Of a stretch of DNA of 64,000 bases, positions 1 to 8,330 are shown one piece after another (the stretch's first letter is position 1; the number at the start of each line of letters is the position of its first letter). The notes beneath the pieces are model-generated. The model was not told where the DNA came from. It made no database searches and saw only the letters and a program-made list of their open reading frames with translations. Location: assembly GCA_036381515.1 (NCBI GenBank), contig DASVCR010000085.1, positions 1-64,000 of the forward strand. Direction: 5' to 3'. This stretch comes from ZC4RG20 sp036381515. Lineage in GTDB: Bacteria > Pseudomonadota > Gammaproteobacteria > Steroidobacterales > Rariloculaceae. A program made the position numbers and the translations under genes.

Positions 1-710
1 CTCCGCTGATCGACGTGCGCGCCGCCGACGTCTGGCTCGGCGATCGCCGCGTGCTGCACGGCATCGACTGGCAGCTCCACCCGGGTCAGCACTGGCTCGT
101 CACGGGCGCGAACGGCGCGGGCAAGAGCACGTTCCTGCGCCTGCTGCACGGCCAGCTGCGCCCGGCCGTCGGCGGCACGATCCGCTGGCCCGCGCTGAAC
201 GCGGAGCCGGGCGTCTGGTCGCTGCGCCGGCGTGTCGCGTGGGTGTCGCCGGAGCTGCAGGCGGGCTACCGCTACCGTGCGACGGTGCGGGACTGCGTCG
301 GGTCCGGCTTCGACTCGAGCCTCGGCCTCGTCCGCGCGCTCTCGGCCGACGAGGCCGAGCGGGTCGACGTGCTGCTCGAGCGCTTCGAGCTGACGCGGCT
401 CGCGGACCGGCTGCTGACCGAGCTTTCGTACGGGCAGTTCCGCCGCGTGCTGCTCGCGCGGGCGCTCGTCCGCCGGCCGAAGGTGCTGCTGCTCGACGAG
501 CCGTGGGAAGGCCTCGATCCGGACAACGCCGCGCTGCTCGCGTCCCGCCTCGACGAGTCGATCGCGGAGGGCACGCACATCGTCTGCGCGTCGCATCTCG
601 CGATCGCCGAGGACCGCTACACGCACGAGCTCGTCCTCGAGCGCGGCGCGATCGCAGCCAGCGGCAGAAAAATCGTGTCAGACACCTTTTTCCGCGAAAA
701 AGGTGTCTGA
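1..710 (+). CDS. ABC transporter ATP-binding protein, 5' end outside window
   Basis: The reading frame is open from position 3, before the first possible start (GTG at 15), so the gene enters from the left. It is a cytoplasmic nucleotide-binding domain: Walker A (GANGAGKST), a signature-like ELSYGQ, Walker B (VLLLDEP) and a switch His region (CASH) are all present in order. The substrate is unknown; the layout resembles the second half of ModF/PhrA-type tandem ATPases, which I cannot confirm without the missing part. The last residues are unusual: the frame runs into a perfect palindrome (669-719) and stops at a TGA inside it, so the final 14 or so residues are repeat-encoded. Confidence 0.85.
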   Translation, partial: PLIDVRAADVWLGDRRVLHGIDWQLHPGQHWLVTGANGAGKSTFLRLLHGQLRPAVGGTIRWPALNAEPGVWSLRRRVAWVSPELQAGYRYRATVRDCVGSGFDSSLGLVRALSADEAERVDVLLERFELTRLADRLLTELSYGQFRRVLLARALVRRPKVLLLDEPWEGLDPDNAALLASRLDESIAEGTHIVCASHLAIAEDRYTHELVLERGAIAASGRKIVSDTFFREKGV

Positions 711-719
711 CACGATTTT
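669..719. repeat. Perfect palindrome with GTGTCTGACAC core
   Basis: Two 24-base arms (669-692 and 696-719) are exact reverse complements around a 3-base loop. The arms contain the core GTGTCAGACACC and end in A/T runs, so it could also act as a bidirectional transcription terminator between the ABC gene and the convergent MerC-domain gene. The same core recurs near 19181, 32399, 62740 and 63374. Confidence 0.9.
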
Positions 720-721
720 CC

Positions 722-1105
722 CTAATGCCGGTGCAGCCGGCGCACCTCGCGGAAATTGACCCAGTGGCTGCCGGCGAGGATCAGGCTCGCGACGACGCTG
801 ACCGCAGCCTCGGCCGCGACCGGCCACTGATCGTGGCCGTAGATCCCGGCGACCGCGAGCAGCGCGACCGCGCCGACGCCGACCGCGACGATGTCGATGC
901 GGCGGTGCACGCGATAACCGAGCGCGAAGCCGAGCGCGCTGACCGGCACGACGAGCCACAGCATGACGCCGTGGAAGTGCCCCCCGCCGAGCCCGAGCGC
1001 AGCGAGCGGCAGCACCGCGACGACCAGCGGGATCGCGAGGCAATGCACGATGCAGATCGCGGACAACGCAATCGCAATCCGATCGAAGTGCCTGGACAAG
1101 CTCAT
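722..1105 (-). CDS. MerC-domain membrane protein
   Basis: A 127-residue integral membrane protein with four predicted transmembrane segments. The first carries the CxxxC pair (AICIVHC) typical of the MerC domain family. MerC itself takes up Hg(II), but most single MerC-domain proteins in chromosomes have no proven substrate. I chose ATG 1105 because the family signature begins soon after; an upstream ATG at 1168 would add about 21 residues without membrane character. The gene is divergent from the SDR gene at 1221 and convergent with the ABC gene, with the palindrome between them. Confidence 0.75.
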   Translation of the reverse strand: MSLSRHFDRIAIALSAICIVHCLAIPLVVAVLPLAALGLGGGHFHGVMLWLVVPVSALGFALGYRVHRRIDIVAVGVGAVALLAVAGIYGHDQWPVAAEAAVSVVASLILAGSHWVNFREVRRLHRH

Positions 1106-1220
1106 TGGGGGGCCTTGGACTGGCGGCACGGCGAGACCTCGGGTCGGGGGCCGCGAGCATAGCATCATTCAACCCTGCTAAGCTGTCCCGGATGGACGGC
1201 GGGACCGGAAAGGCCGACCG

Positions 1221-1982
1221 ATGGAGCTGAAGGGCAAGACCGTTCTGATCACCGGCGCGGCCCGCGGGCTCGGCGCGGCGATGGCCGAGGCCGTCGCCGC
1301 CCGCGGCGCGGACCTCGCGCTCGTCGACCTCGACGTCGAGACCCTCGGACCGACGTGTGCCGCCTGCGAGAAGCACGGCGTCGCGGCGCGCCCGTACGCG
1401 GCGAATGTCGCCGACGAGGACCAGGTCACCGCGCTCTACGCGCGCGTCGTCGAAGACTTCGAGCGCCTCGACGCCTCGATCGCGAATGCCGGCATCCTGC
1501 GCGACGGGCTGCTGATCAAGGCGAAGGAAGGCAAGCCGATCGAGAAGCTCTCGCTCGCCGACTGGCAGGCCGTGATCGACGTGAACCTGACCGGCGTTTT
1601 CCTGTGCGGGCGCGAGGCGGCGGCACAGATGGCCCGTCTCGGCCGCGGCGGCGTGATCTTGAACATCTCGAGCCTCTCCCGTCACGGGAATTTCGGCCAA
1701 AGCAACTATTCGGCGGCGAAGGCGGGCGTCGCGGCGCTGACCGTCGTCTGGGCGAAGGAGCTCGCGCGCTACTCGATCCGCGTGAACGCGATCGCGCCGG
1801 GCTTCGTCGCGACCGAAATGGTCGCGAGCATGCGTCCGGACGTGCTCGAGAAGATCACCGCCGGCATCCCGGCCGGCCGCCTCGGCCGTCCGGACGAGAT
1901 CGCGCACGCGGCCCTGTTCCTGCTCGAGAACGACTACATGAACGGCCGCGTCCTCGAGATCGACGGCGGCCAGCGGATTTGA
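1221..1982 (+). CDS. SDR-family NAD(P)-dependent oxidoreductase, FabG-like
   Basis: A 253-residue classical short-chain dehydrogenase. The cofactor motif TGxxxGLG lies at residues 11-18, NAG at 89-91, the catalytic Ser near 150-151 and YxxxK at Tyr163/Lys167. It ends with the conserved IDGG region. It could be a 3-oxoacyl-ACP reductase, but the lone FabG-like copy next to non-lipid genes leaves the substrate open. Its TGA stop overlaps the probable TTG start of the next gene by a few bases, making it the first gene of a translationally coupled run to 6528. Confidence 0.85.
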   Translation: MELKGKTVLITGAARGLGAAMAEAVAARGADLALVDLDVETLGPTCAACEKHGVAARPYAANVADEDQVTALYARVVEDFERLDASIANAGILRDGLLIKAKEGKPIEKLSLADWQAVIDVNLTGVFLCGREAAAQMARLGRGGVILNISSLSRHGNFGQSNYSAAKAGVAALTVVWAKELARYSIRVNAIAPGFVATEMVASMRPDVLEKITAGIPAGRLGRPDEIAHAALFLLENDYMNGRVLEIDGGQRI

Positions 1983-2662
1983 CGCACCGGAACGCATCCC
2001 GCACGTCGCTCGTGTTGATGCTGAAGGCGCCCGAGCGCTCGAAACGCCGGCTTGCCGCGCGGCTCGGCGACGCGGCCGCGGCGGAAGCCGCGCGCCGTCT
2101 CGCGGCCTGCGCCGTCGAGGATCTCGCCGCGTGGCCGGGCCCGACGCGGCTCGCGCCCGAGGCACCGGGCGACCTCGACTGGCTCGGCGACGCGGCGGCC
2201 GGGCTCGCGATCGTGCCCCAGGGCGACGGCAACCTCGGCGCGCGGATCGCGCGCGTCGCGGCGGCGCTGCGCGCGCAGAATCTCGAGATGCAGATCTTCA
2301 TCGGCATCGACTGCCCCGAGCTCGACGCGGCCTACCTCGAGCGCGCGGCCGCCGCGCTCGACGAGCACGACTTCGTGCTCGGCCCCGCGGACGACGGCGG
2401 CGTCGTGCTGATGGGTGCGCGCCGGGCATGGCCGCCGCTCGAGCCGCTGCCGTGGAGCACGCCCGCCCTCGGCGCCGCGCTCGAGGCCGCATGCCGCGCG
2501 GCCGGCGCGAGCGTTGCGACGCTCGCACCGAGGACCGATATTGATACGTGCGACGATCTCGCACGCCTCCGCCGAACGCTTGCCGGCGACATGCGTCCCG
2601 CCCGCCGCGCGCTGCGCGGCTGGCTCGAGGAGATCGCGGCCGGCATCGAAGGGACCGCATGA
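1979..2662 (+). CDS. TIGR04282-type glycosyltransferase-like protein (DUF2064)
   Basis: About 227 residues. The protein has the N-terminal LKAPxxxxxKxRLA pattern, a central GIDCPEL and the GPADDGG segment of the DUF2064/TIGR04282 family, a small GT-A-fold group that databases name for arsenosugar clusters. I chose TTG 1979, overlapping the SDR stop, because the beta strand before the KAP motif would be lost from the ATG at 2018; a GTG at 2012 is also possible. Its stop overlaps the ATG of the TVP38 gene (ATGA). The partner TIGR04283-type enzyme is at 4875, so the two are likely to work in one pathway. The substrate is not known from sequence. Confidence 0.8.
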   Translation: MTHRNASRTSLVLMLKAPERSKRRLAARLGDAAAAEAARRLAACAVEDLAAWPGPTRLAPEAPGDLDWLGDAAAGLAIVPQGDGNLGARIARVAAALRAQNLEMQIFIGIDCPELDAAYLERAAAALDEHDFVLGPADDGGVVLMGARRAWPPLEPLPWSTPALGAALEAACRAAGASVATLAPRTDIDTCDDLARLRRTLAGDMRPARRALRGWLEEIAAGIEGTA

Positions 2663-3363
2663 CGAAACACCTGAAACCGCTGATCCTCGCCGGCACGCTG
2701 CTGTCGCTGCTGACGATCGTCGCGCTGTCTCCGGTCTCGGAATGGCTGACGGCCGGCGTCGAGTGGATCGAAGCGCATCCGGGCTCGGCCGAGCTTGCGT
2801 TCATCGGCGCGTACGTCGTCGCGTCCGTGCTCGTCATCCCCGGCTCGATCCTGACGCTCGCGGGCGGCTTCGTCTTCGGCCTGACGATGGGCGTCGTGCT
2901 CGTTTCGGCGGGCAGCGTGCTCGGCGCCGCCGCGGCGTTTCTCGTCGGCCGCTTCTTCGCGCGCGACTGGGTCGCGCAGCGCGTCGCGAATCTCCCCCGT
3001 TTTCGCGCGCTCGACCTGGCGACCCGCCACGAAGGCTTCGTGATCGTGCTGCTCGCGAGGCTGTCGCCGCTCTTCCCGTTCAACCTGCTGAACTACGGCC
3101 TCGGGCTCACGGCGGTGAGATTCCGCGATTACTTCCTGGCGACTTGGATCGGCATGCTGCCGGCGACGGTCGTCTACGTGTACGTCGGCACGCTCGCGAA
3201 GGATCTGACCGCGCTCACGGCCGGCAATCTCGAACGCGGACCGGCGCAGCTCGCGCTGCTCGCGGCGGGTCTCGTCGCGACCATCGTCCTGACCGTGGTC
3301 ATCACGCGCAAGGCGAACCGGGCGCTCGCCGCGCACCTCGCCGCGGAGTCGCGCGATGGCTGA
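2659..3363 (+). CDS. TVP38/TMEM64 family membrane protein
   Basis: A 234-residue polytopic inner-membrane protein of the DedA-related VTT (SNARE-associated) family. The core GSxLTLAGGFVFG followed by a Gly-rich helix and LxGRFFARDW is visible around residues 70-115, and a second conserved LLARLSPLFPFNLLNY motif follows. Members are thought to be lipid scramblases or transporters. ATG 2659 overlaps the upstream stop. The 3' end overlaps the start of the MerA-like gene by 8 bases; this TVP38 plus flavoprotein pairing is frequent in bacteria and suggests a shared function. Confidence 0.85.
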   Translation: MTKHLKPLILAGTLLSLLTIVALSPVSEWLTAGVEWIEAHPGSAELAFIGAYVVASVLVIPGSILTLAGGFVFGLTMGVVLVSAGSVLGAAAAFLVGRFFARDWVAQRVANLPRFRALDLATRHEGFVIVLLARLSPLFPFNLLNYGLGLTAVRFRDYFLATWIGMLPATVVYVYVGTLAKDLTALTAGNLERGPAQLALLAAGLVATIVLTVVITRKANRALAAHLAAESRDG

Positions 3364-4855
3364 GGCGTCGAATGCGGCGGCTCTCGCCCGCTACCCGGGC
3401 GCGGAGCACGACGCGAGGTGGCGTCGGCTCGTGCTGCCGGCGGGCTACCCGCAGCCCGAGCCTCGCGAGCGCTACCACCTCGTCGTGATCGGCGCGGGCC
3501 CCGCGGGCCTCGTCACCGCGATCGCCGCCGCCGGCCTCGGCGCGCACGTCGCGCTCGTCGAGCGCAACGCGCTCGGCGGAGACTGCCTCAACGTCGGCTG
3601 CGTGCCGTCAAAGGCGCTGCTCGAGTTCACGCGCGGCTCCGCGCTCGACGACGACGAGGCGGAGCGCTTCGACGCGGCATTCGAGCGGCTGCGCGAAGTG
3701 CGCGCGGCGATCGCGGTGCACGATTCCGTCGAGCGCTACACGCAAGCCGGCGTCGACGTCTTCCACGGCTCCGCGAAGTTCGTCGATCAGCACACGGTGC
3801 AGGTCGGATCCGTTCGGCTCGTCACGCGGCGCACCGTGATCGCGACCGGCTCGCATCCGCTGTTGCCGCCGATTCGCGGGCTCGCGGAAAGCCGGCCGCT
3901 GACGAACGAGACCGTGTTCGACCTGAAGCGCCGTCCGAAGCGGCTCGGCATCCTCGGCGCGGGACCGATCGGCTGCGAGCTCGCGCAGGCCTTCGCGCGG
4001 CTCGGCGTCGACGTCGTGCTGATCGAGAGCGCGCCGCGCGTGCTGCCGAAGGAGGATCCGCGCGCAAGCGCGCTCGTCGAGCGCGCGCTCGACGAAGCCG
4101 GCGTCGTGCTCGAGCTCGGCGCGTCGGTCGTCGCGGTCGAGCGGCGCGGCGCACACGTCTCGATCGAGCTCGCGCGGGCGGACGGCGTCGAGGAGATCGG
4201 CGTCGACGAGCTGCTCGTCGCCGCCGGCAGGCGTCCGAACACCGACGAGCTGAATCTCGCCGCCGTCGGCGTCGAGCTCGACGCGCACGGCCGCATCATC
4301 GTCGACCGCCATCTGCGCACGACGAACCCGAAGATCTACGCGGCCGGCGACGTCTGCTCCGCCGTTCAGCTGACGCACAACGCGGACGCGCATGCACGGA
4401 TCGTCGTGCAGAACGCGCTGTTCGCGCCGACCGCGAAGACCGACGGGCTCGTGATCCCCCGCTGCACGTACACGGACCCCGAGGTCGCGCAGATCGGGCC
4501 GACCGCCGACGAGCTCGCGCGCGCGGGCACCGCGTTCGATGCATACCGCATCGACTTCGAGGAGCTCGACCGCGGCCGCATGCAACGCGACGAAGGCTTC
4601 GCGGAAATCCTGACGGCCGCGGGCGGCGACCGGATCATCGGCGCAACGATCGTCGGCCGCGATGCGGGCGAGCTCGTCGCGCCGGTCGCGATGGCGGTCA
4701 CGCTCGGCATCGGGCTCGGCGAGCTCGGCCAGGTCGTCCTGCCCTATCCGACCCGCGCGGAGTTCCTGCGAAAGGCCGCCGACAGGTACCGTCGCACGAA
4801 GCTCACGCCCGGCCGCAAGCGCCTGCTCGAGACGTGGCTCGGCTGGCGCGCGTGA
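3356..4855 (+). CDS. MerA-like FAD-dependent pyridine nucleotide-disulfide oxidoreductase
   Basis: A 499-residue class I flavoprotein disulfide reductase. It has an FAD-binding GxGPAG at residues 46-51, the redox pair GGDCLNVGCVPSKA (Cys77/Cys82), a second Rossmann motif GAGPIGCE and a C-terminal FAD site (YAAGDV). It has no N-terminal heavy-metal domain and no C-terminal Cys pair, so it is not a true mercuric reductase. The dimer-interface motif reads VLPYPTRAE, with Leu where related proteins often have the catalytic His. It follows the TVP38 gene with an overlap. The substrate is unknown. Confidence 0.85.
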   Translation: MAEASNAAALARYPGAEHDARWRRLVLPAGYPQPEPRERYHLVVIGAGPAGLVTAIAAAGLGAHVALVERNALGGDCLNVGCVPSKALLEFTRGSALDDDEAERFDAAFERLREVRAAIAVHDSVERYTQAGVDVFHGSAKFVDQHTVQVGSVRLVTRRTVIATGSHPLLPPIRGLAESRPLTNETVFDLKRRPKRLGILGAGPIGCELAQAFARLGVDVVLIESAPRVLPKEDPRASALVERALDEAGVVLELGASVVAVERRGAHVSIELARADGVEEIGVDELLVAAGRRPNTDELNLAAVGVELDAHGRIIVDRHLRTTNPKIYAAGDVCSAVQLTHNADAHARIVVQNALFAPTAKTDGLVIPRCTYTDPEVAQIGPTADELARAGTAFDAYRIDFEELDRGRMQRDEGFAEILTAAGGDRIIGATIVGRDAGELVAPVAMAVTLGIGLGELGQVVLPYPTRAEFLRKAADRYRRTKLTPGRKRLLETWLGWRA

Positions 4856-4874
4856 GCGTGGAGGCGGCCCGACG

Positions 4875-5603
4875 ATGGCGGCGCGAGCGGGCGACGGCGA
4901 GGTCTCCGTGATCGTGCCCGCATGGCGCGACACCGGCGCCGTCGGCGCGCTCCTCGAGTCCACGCGCACGTGGTCGCCCGCCCCCTGCGAGATCGTCGTC
5001 GTCTCCGCGGAGCGCGACCCTGCCCTCGCCGCGCTCTGCAGCGCGTACGACGCGCGCTACGTCGAGAGCCGTCGGAGCCGCGGCGCGCAGCTCGATCTCG
5101 GCGCGCGAAGCGCGTCCGCGCCGGTGCTGTGGTTCCTGCATGCCGACTCGTCCGCGCCGCGCGACGGCATCGCCGCGATCCGCCGCGCGCTCGACGCAGG
5201 GGCCGAAAGCGGCTGCTTCACGTTCGCGTTCCAGGGCGGGCGGGCGTGGTACAAGACCGCGATCGAGCTCGGCGTCGCCGCGCGCGTCCGGCTCGGCGGG
5301 ATCGCATACGGCGACCAGGGGCTTTTCGCGACGCGCGCCGCGTACGAGGCGTGCGGCGGCTTCGCGGATCAGCCGCTCTTCGAGGAGGCGAGACTCGTCA
5401 GGCGGCTGCGCCGCCGCGGCACGTTCCGCGTCCTGCCCGAGCGGATAGGCGTCTCGACGCGGCGCTGGGAGCGCGACGGGTGGCTCAAGCGCACGGTCGA
5501 GAACCGCTGGCTCGCGCTTCGCTACGCGTGCGGGGCGCCGCCGGAGCGGCTCGCCGCGGCGTACGTGCGCAGAGACCGCCCCGACAGGCGCTCGGCGTCG
5601 TAA
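4875..5603 (+). CDS. TIGR04283-type family 2 glycosyltransferase
   Basis: A 242-residue GT-A glycosyltransferase. SVIVPAWRD opens the fold, the metal-binding site is in FLHADSSAP (DxD-like), and GGIAYGDQG followed by CGGF and EEARLVRRLRRRG match the TIGR04283 family that accompanies TIGR04282 proteins in arsenosugar and radical-SAM clusters. ATG 4875 lies 20 bases after the flavoprotein stop, so it is in the same operon. No membrane segment is present. It may join a sugar or sugar-like group to the product of the downstream radical SAM enzyme, but that is inference. Confidence 0.85.
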   Translation: MAARAGDGEVSVIVPAWRDTGAVGALLESTRTWSPAPCEIVVVSAERDPALAALCSAYDARYVESRRSRGAQLDLGARSASAPVLWFLHADSSAPRDGIAAIRRALDAGAESGCFTFAFQGGRAWYKTAIELGVAARVRLGGIAYGDQGLFATRAAYEACGGFADQPLFEEARLVRRLRRRGTFRVLPERIGVSTRRWERDGWLKRTVENRWLALRYACGAPPERLAAAYVRRDRPDRRSAS

Positions 5604-5613
5604 CATCACACGC

Positions 5614-6528
5614 ATGAACGCGCGCCTCGACCCGCTCCGCTTCACGCCCGCCGGAGAGCCGCGCGGGTACATCGATCCGCACGCGCTGCGGGAGCTGTGG
5701 TTTCACACCGGCACCGCGTGCAACCTCGCGTGCCCGTTCTGCCTCGAGGGCTCGAAGCCCGGCGACCGGCGGCTCGATCGCATCCGGCTCGACGACGTCC
5801 GCCCGCTGATCGACGAGGCCGTCGAGCTCGGCGTCGAGCAGTTCTCGTTTACCGGCGGCGAGCCCTTCATCGTGAAGGACATCATCGCGATCCTCGCGTA
5901 TGCGGCCGCGCGAAGGCCGTGTCTCGTGCTGACGAACGGCACGGATCCGGTGCTGAAGCGGCTGCATCAGATCGAGACGCTGCTCGACGCGCCGCATCCC
6001 GTGTCGTTCCGGATCAGCATCGACTATCCGGACCGCGAACGGCACGACGCCGGGCGCGGCGCCGGCAGCTTCGACAAGTCCTGGCGCGCGCTGCGCGAGC
6101 TTCATCGGCGCGGGTTCCGCGTGTCGCTCGCGCGTCAGGCGGTGCGCGGCGAGGACGCGGCGGCGGTCGAAGCGGCGTTCCGCGCGCTGATCGCGGAAAA
6201 CGGCTTGCCCGCGGACACGACGATCGTCTCGTTCCCGGACTTTCTGCCGCCCTACTCGCACGCGAACGTGCCGAACATCACCGAGCACTGCATGACGACT
6301 TATCAGACCGAGGAGTCGCGCCGCAAATTCATGTGCGCATTCTCGAAGATGGTCGTGAAGAAGAACGGGCGGATGCGCGTCTACGCGTGCACGCTCGTCG
6401 ACGACGACGACGCGTACGATCTCGGCGGGACGCTGCGCGAGAGCCTCGGCAAGCGGATCATGCTGAAGCACCACCGCTGCTACAGCTGCTTTGCGTTCGG
6501 GTCGTCGTGCAGCGAGATCGTGCGCTGA
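5614..6528 (+). CDS. Radical SAM protein with C-terminal cysteine motif
   Basis: A 304-residue radical SAM enzyme. The [4Fe-4S]-AdoMet motif CNLACPFC uses Cys36, Cys40 and Cys43, GGEP follows near residue 85, and the C-terminus carries Cys289, Cys292 and Cys299 (CYSCFAFGSSC), which may hold a second cluster or a substrate. It lacks the CNQxCxHCHVDAGP context of ArsS and no in-frame TGA suggests selenocysteine, so it is a different subfamily. It is the last gene of the coupled run starting at 1221; ATG 5614 is 10 bases from the previous stop. The reaction is unknown. Confidence 0.85.
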   Translation: MNARLDPLRFTPAGEPRGYIDPHALRELWFHTGTACNLACPFCLEGSKPGDRRLDRIRLDDVRPLIDEAVELGVEQFSFTGGEPFIVKDIIAILAYAAARRPCLVLTNGTDPVLKRLHQIETLLDAPHPVSFRISIDYPDRERHDAGRGAGSFDKSWRALRELHRRGFRVSLARQAVRGEDAAAVEAAFRALIAENGLPADTTIVSFPDFLPPYSHANVPNITEHCMTTYQTEESRRKFMCAFSKMVVKKNGRMRVYACTLVDDDDAYDLGGTLRESLGKRIMLKHHRCYSCFAFGSSCSEIVR

Positions 6529-6656
6529 GCGCTCTAAGCCCACGCGTCGGCTCTCGCTCGAACGCGCGGATCACGAGCCGCGCATGATCACGCTCGAAGC
6601 GGTCTCGATCGTAATTCCGCGGCGCTGCCCGAAAGGATCTCCACGTCTCGATATCG

Positions 6657-7970
6657 TCAATCGGATCTAGGGAAGCCGAGGCGCAGATTCTCCTGAATCC
6701 GTTCTCGCTGGTCTTTTCGCACGCCCGCTTCCTCGGCGTATTCCGGCCATCGAGATACCACGGAGACCACTTCTGCGAGGATCCGCTCCGCCTGACCACG
6801 CTTGAGCCCCGCGGTCGCGGCACACGCTCGAAAATCGCCGATGGTGAATCCGTCGCTCTTGCCGTTGATCGTCATCTGGTGCCTCGACGTCCACACGCCC
6901 GTCGGGTTGTACGCGTACGTGACGTCGTATGCGGGAGCGAGCCACCACTTTCCGTGCCGATCCATGAGGAACGCGATGTTCTTGACGTGATCGTCCTGGT
7001 TGCGGGCGACGACGTTGAAGAGCATGCGACGGAACTGCTGCTCGATCGCGCTCATCGGAAGCTCGAGGCGGCGGATGGCGTCGAAGGCCTGCTCGTAGGA
7101 GTGCGCGCCTGCCGCATTGAAGTCGAGATGCATCAGTGCCGCCAAAGACTGCATGTGAAGCTTCTTCCCGTCAGGGGTTCGGTCGAACCGCCGCGTCATG
7201 AAATGGCGCCGCCCCCCCTCCTCGAAGAGCCGACACTCGGACATCTCGACACCCGCATCGCGTGCCATGCGTGAGTAGGCGTACTCGATGACGGTATAGC
7301 CCTGAGGGTCCTCGAGCTCCTTGTCCCGGTTACCGCTGACGCCGTCGAACTTGAGCAGCCAATACTGGAAGCCGTCCAGGCCGTCGATCTGGCCGGAACG
7401 AACTTCGTTCGTCTCGGGATTCCAGGCGATGATGGCCTTGGCTCTTGCGCCGCCTGCAGACGTACCGACGCGGAGGATGTCCTCGAGTGCCGCGTGCGAG
7501 CCCTCCGACGTGAAGTGCCCGCCGATCTCGTTGCGCCGAGCCAGCACCTCGGAGGCGAGCTCGACCAGAGCCTCCACCTCGAGCGCCTTCCCGCGGTTCG
7601 GTCGCGGGCCTATTGCGGGCGCGAACTCGAGCGCCCCCATGCCGCGTCGTCCGATGTAACAGAGGCGCTCGACCGCGTTGAAGCTCTCCGGCCGCCGGCC
7701 TCGCGTGGCGAGCCACGCATCGATCAGCGCGTGGCCGAATTTGTCCGGCAAGGAATCGGCCAGGAGGCCGGGCAGCCCGCGGAAAGACTCGCGAGGCAGA
7801 GCGGGAAAGCGATAGATCCGCGAGGAGAGCGGCATGACGATCGGTGAGACCTCGATACCGCTCCCGACGAATTCGGGGTCGTACTGAAAGGTCGCGATAT
7901 CCGCGCCGTCTTCCAACGAGACGGCGGCAATGCGTCGGCCCCAGAGCCGGACTTCGGCGAGGGTCGCCAC
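6657..7970 (-). CDS. hipA: HipA-family serine/threonine kinase toxin
   Basis: A 437-residue HipA-type kinase, full length for the family. The P-loop-like ATP segment SAGGARAK is at residues 171-178, the catalytic loop QDDHVKN has Asp326 in the position of E. coli HipA Asp309, and the metal-binding APAYDV gives Asp349 as the Asp332 equivalent. All catalytic residues are kept, so it should be active. HipA kinases phosphorylate aminoacyl-tRNA synthetases or other proteins and cause growth arrest. The gene starts 3 bases after the hipB stop. It is convergent with the radical SAM gene. Confidence 0.93.
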   Translation of the reverse strand: MATLAEVRLWGRRIAAVSLEDGADIATFQYDPEFVGSGIEVSPIVMPLSSRIYRFPALPRESFRGLPGLLADSLPDKFGHALIDAWLATRGRRPESFNAVERLCYIGRRGMGALEFAPAIGPRPNRGKALEVEALVELASEVLARRNEIGGHFTSEGSHAALEDILRVGTSAGGARAKAIIAWNPETNEVRSGQIDGLDGFQYWLLKFDGVSGNRDKELEDPQGYTVIEYAYSRMARDAGVEMSECRLFEEGGRRHFMTRRFDRTPDGKKLHMQSLAALMHLDFNAAGAHSYEQAFDAIRRLELPMSAIEQQFRRMLFNVVARNQDDHVKNIAFLMDRHGKWWLAPAYDVTYAYNPTGVWTSRHQMTINGKSDGFTIGDFRACAATAGLKRGQAERILAEVVSVVSRWPEYAEEAGVRKDQRERIQENLRLGFPRSD

Positions 7971-7973
7971 CGC

Positions 7974-8327
7974 TTACTCCTCTCCCCACGCCCAGGGCTT
8001 GGGCTCCGTTTGCGGTCTTGCGCCGCGACGGCCGGAAGCGCGCCGGCGGCGCCGACCTCGGAGCTCGAGCTGGGCGATCGGGCTGGGGGGCAGTTCCGGC
8101 ACGAGGCGATCGAGCCCGTCGACGAGATCGAGGACCCGCAGGATCCGCACGAGGGTCGTGATCTCGGCACCGCCGCCTGCTTCGATACGCTCGAGCGTGC
8201 GTTTACCGACTCCGGCCTGGGCGGCGAGCTCGGCTTGGGTCAGGTTCGCCTGCAGCCGGTGCTGGGTGATTCGCTCGCCGAGTAGCTGCAGAATTGCGGT
8301 GTCGGAAAGGCCCGAAGTGATCTGCAT
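7974..8327 (-). CDS. hipB: HipB-like XRE antitoxin and repressor
   Basis: A 117-residue helix-turn-helix protein; the HTH covers roughly residues 20-60 (LTQAELAAQAGVGKRTLERIE). A basic Arg-rich tail follows. I chose ATG 8327 (MQITSG) rather than the in-frame TTG at 8369, since the latter lies inside an operator and only about 11 bases from the predicted transcription start, while MQITSGLSD is the common N-terminus in this family. The protein should bind HipA and repress the operon through the three TCGC-N8-GCGA sites upstream. Confidence 0.9.
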   Translation of the reverse strand: MQITSGLSDTAILQLLGERITQHRLQANLTQAELAAQAGVGKRTLERIEAGGGAEITTLVRILRVLDLVDGLDRLVPELPPSPIAQLELRGRRRRRASGRRGARPQTEPKPWAWGEE

Positions 8328-8330
8328 AAA

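Noticed and set aside
3356..4855. A mercury-resistance operon, given MerC- and MerA-like genes nearby
   Set aside because: No merT, merP or merR is adjacent, the flavoprotein lacks the C-terminal Cys pair and HMA domain, and the MerC-domain gene is divergent.
5614..6528. ArsS or a selenoprotein radical SAM enzyme
   Set aside because: The motif context differs from ArsS and no in-frame TGA occurs within the gene.
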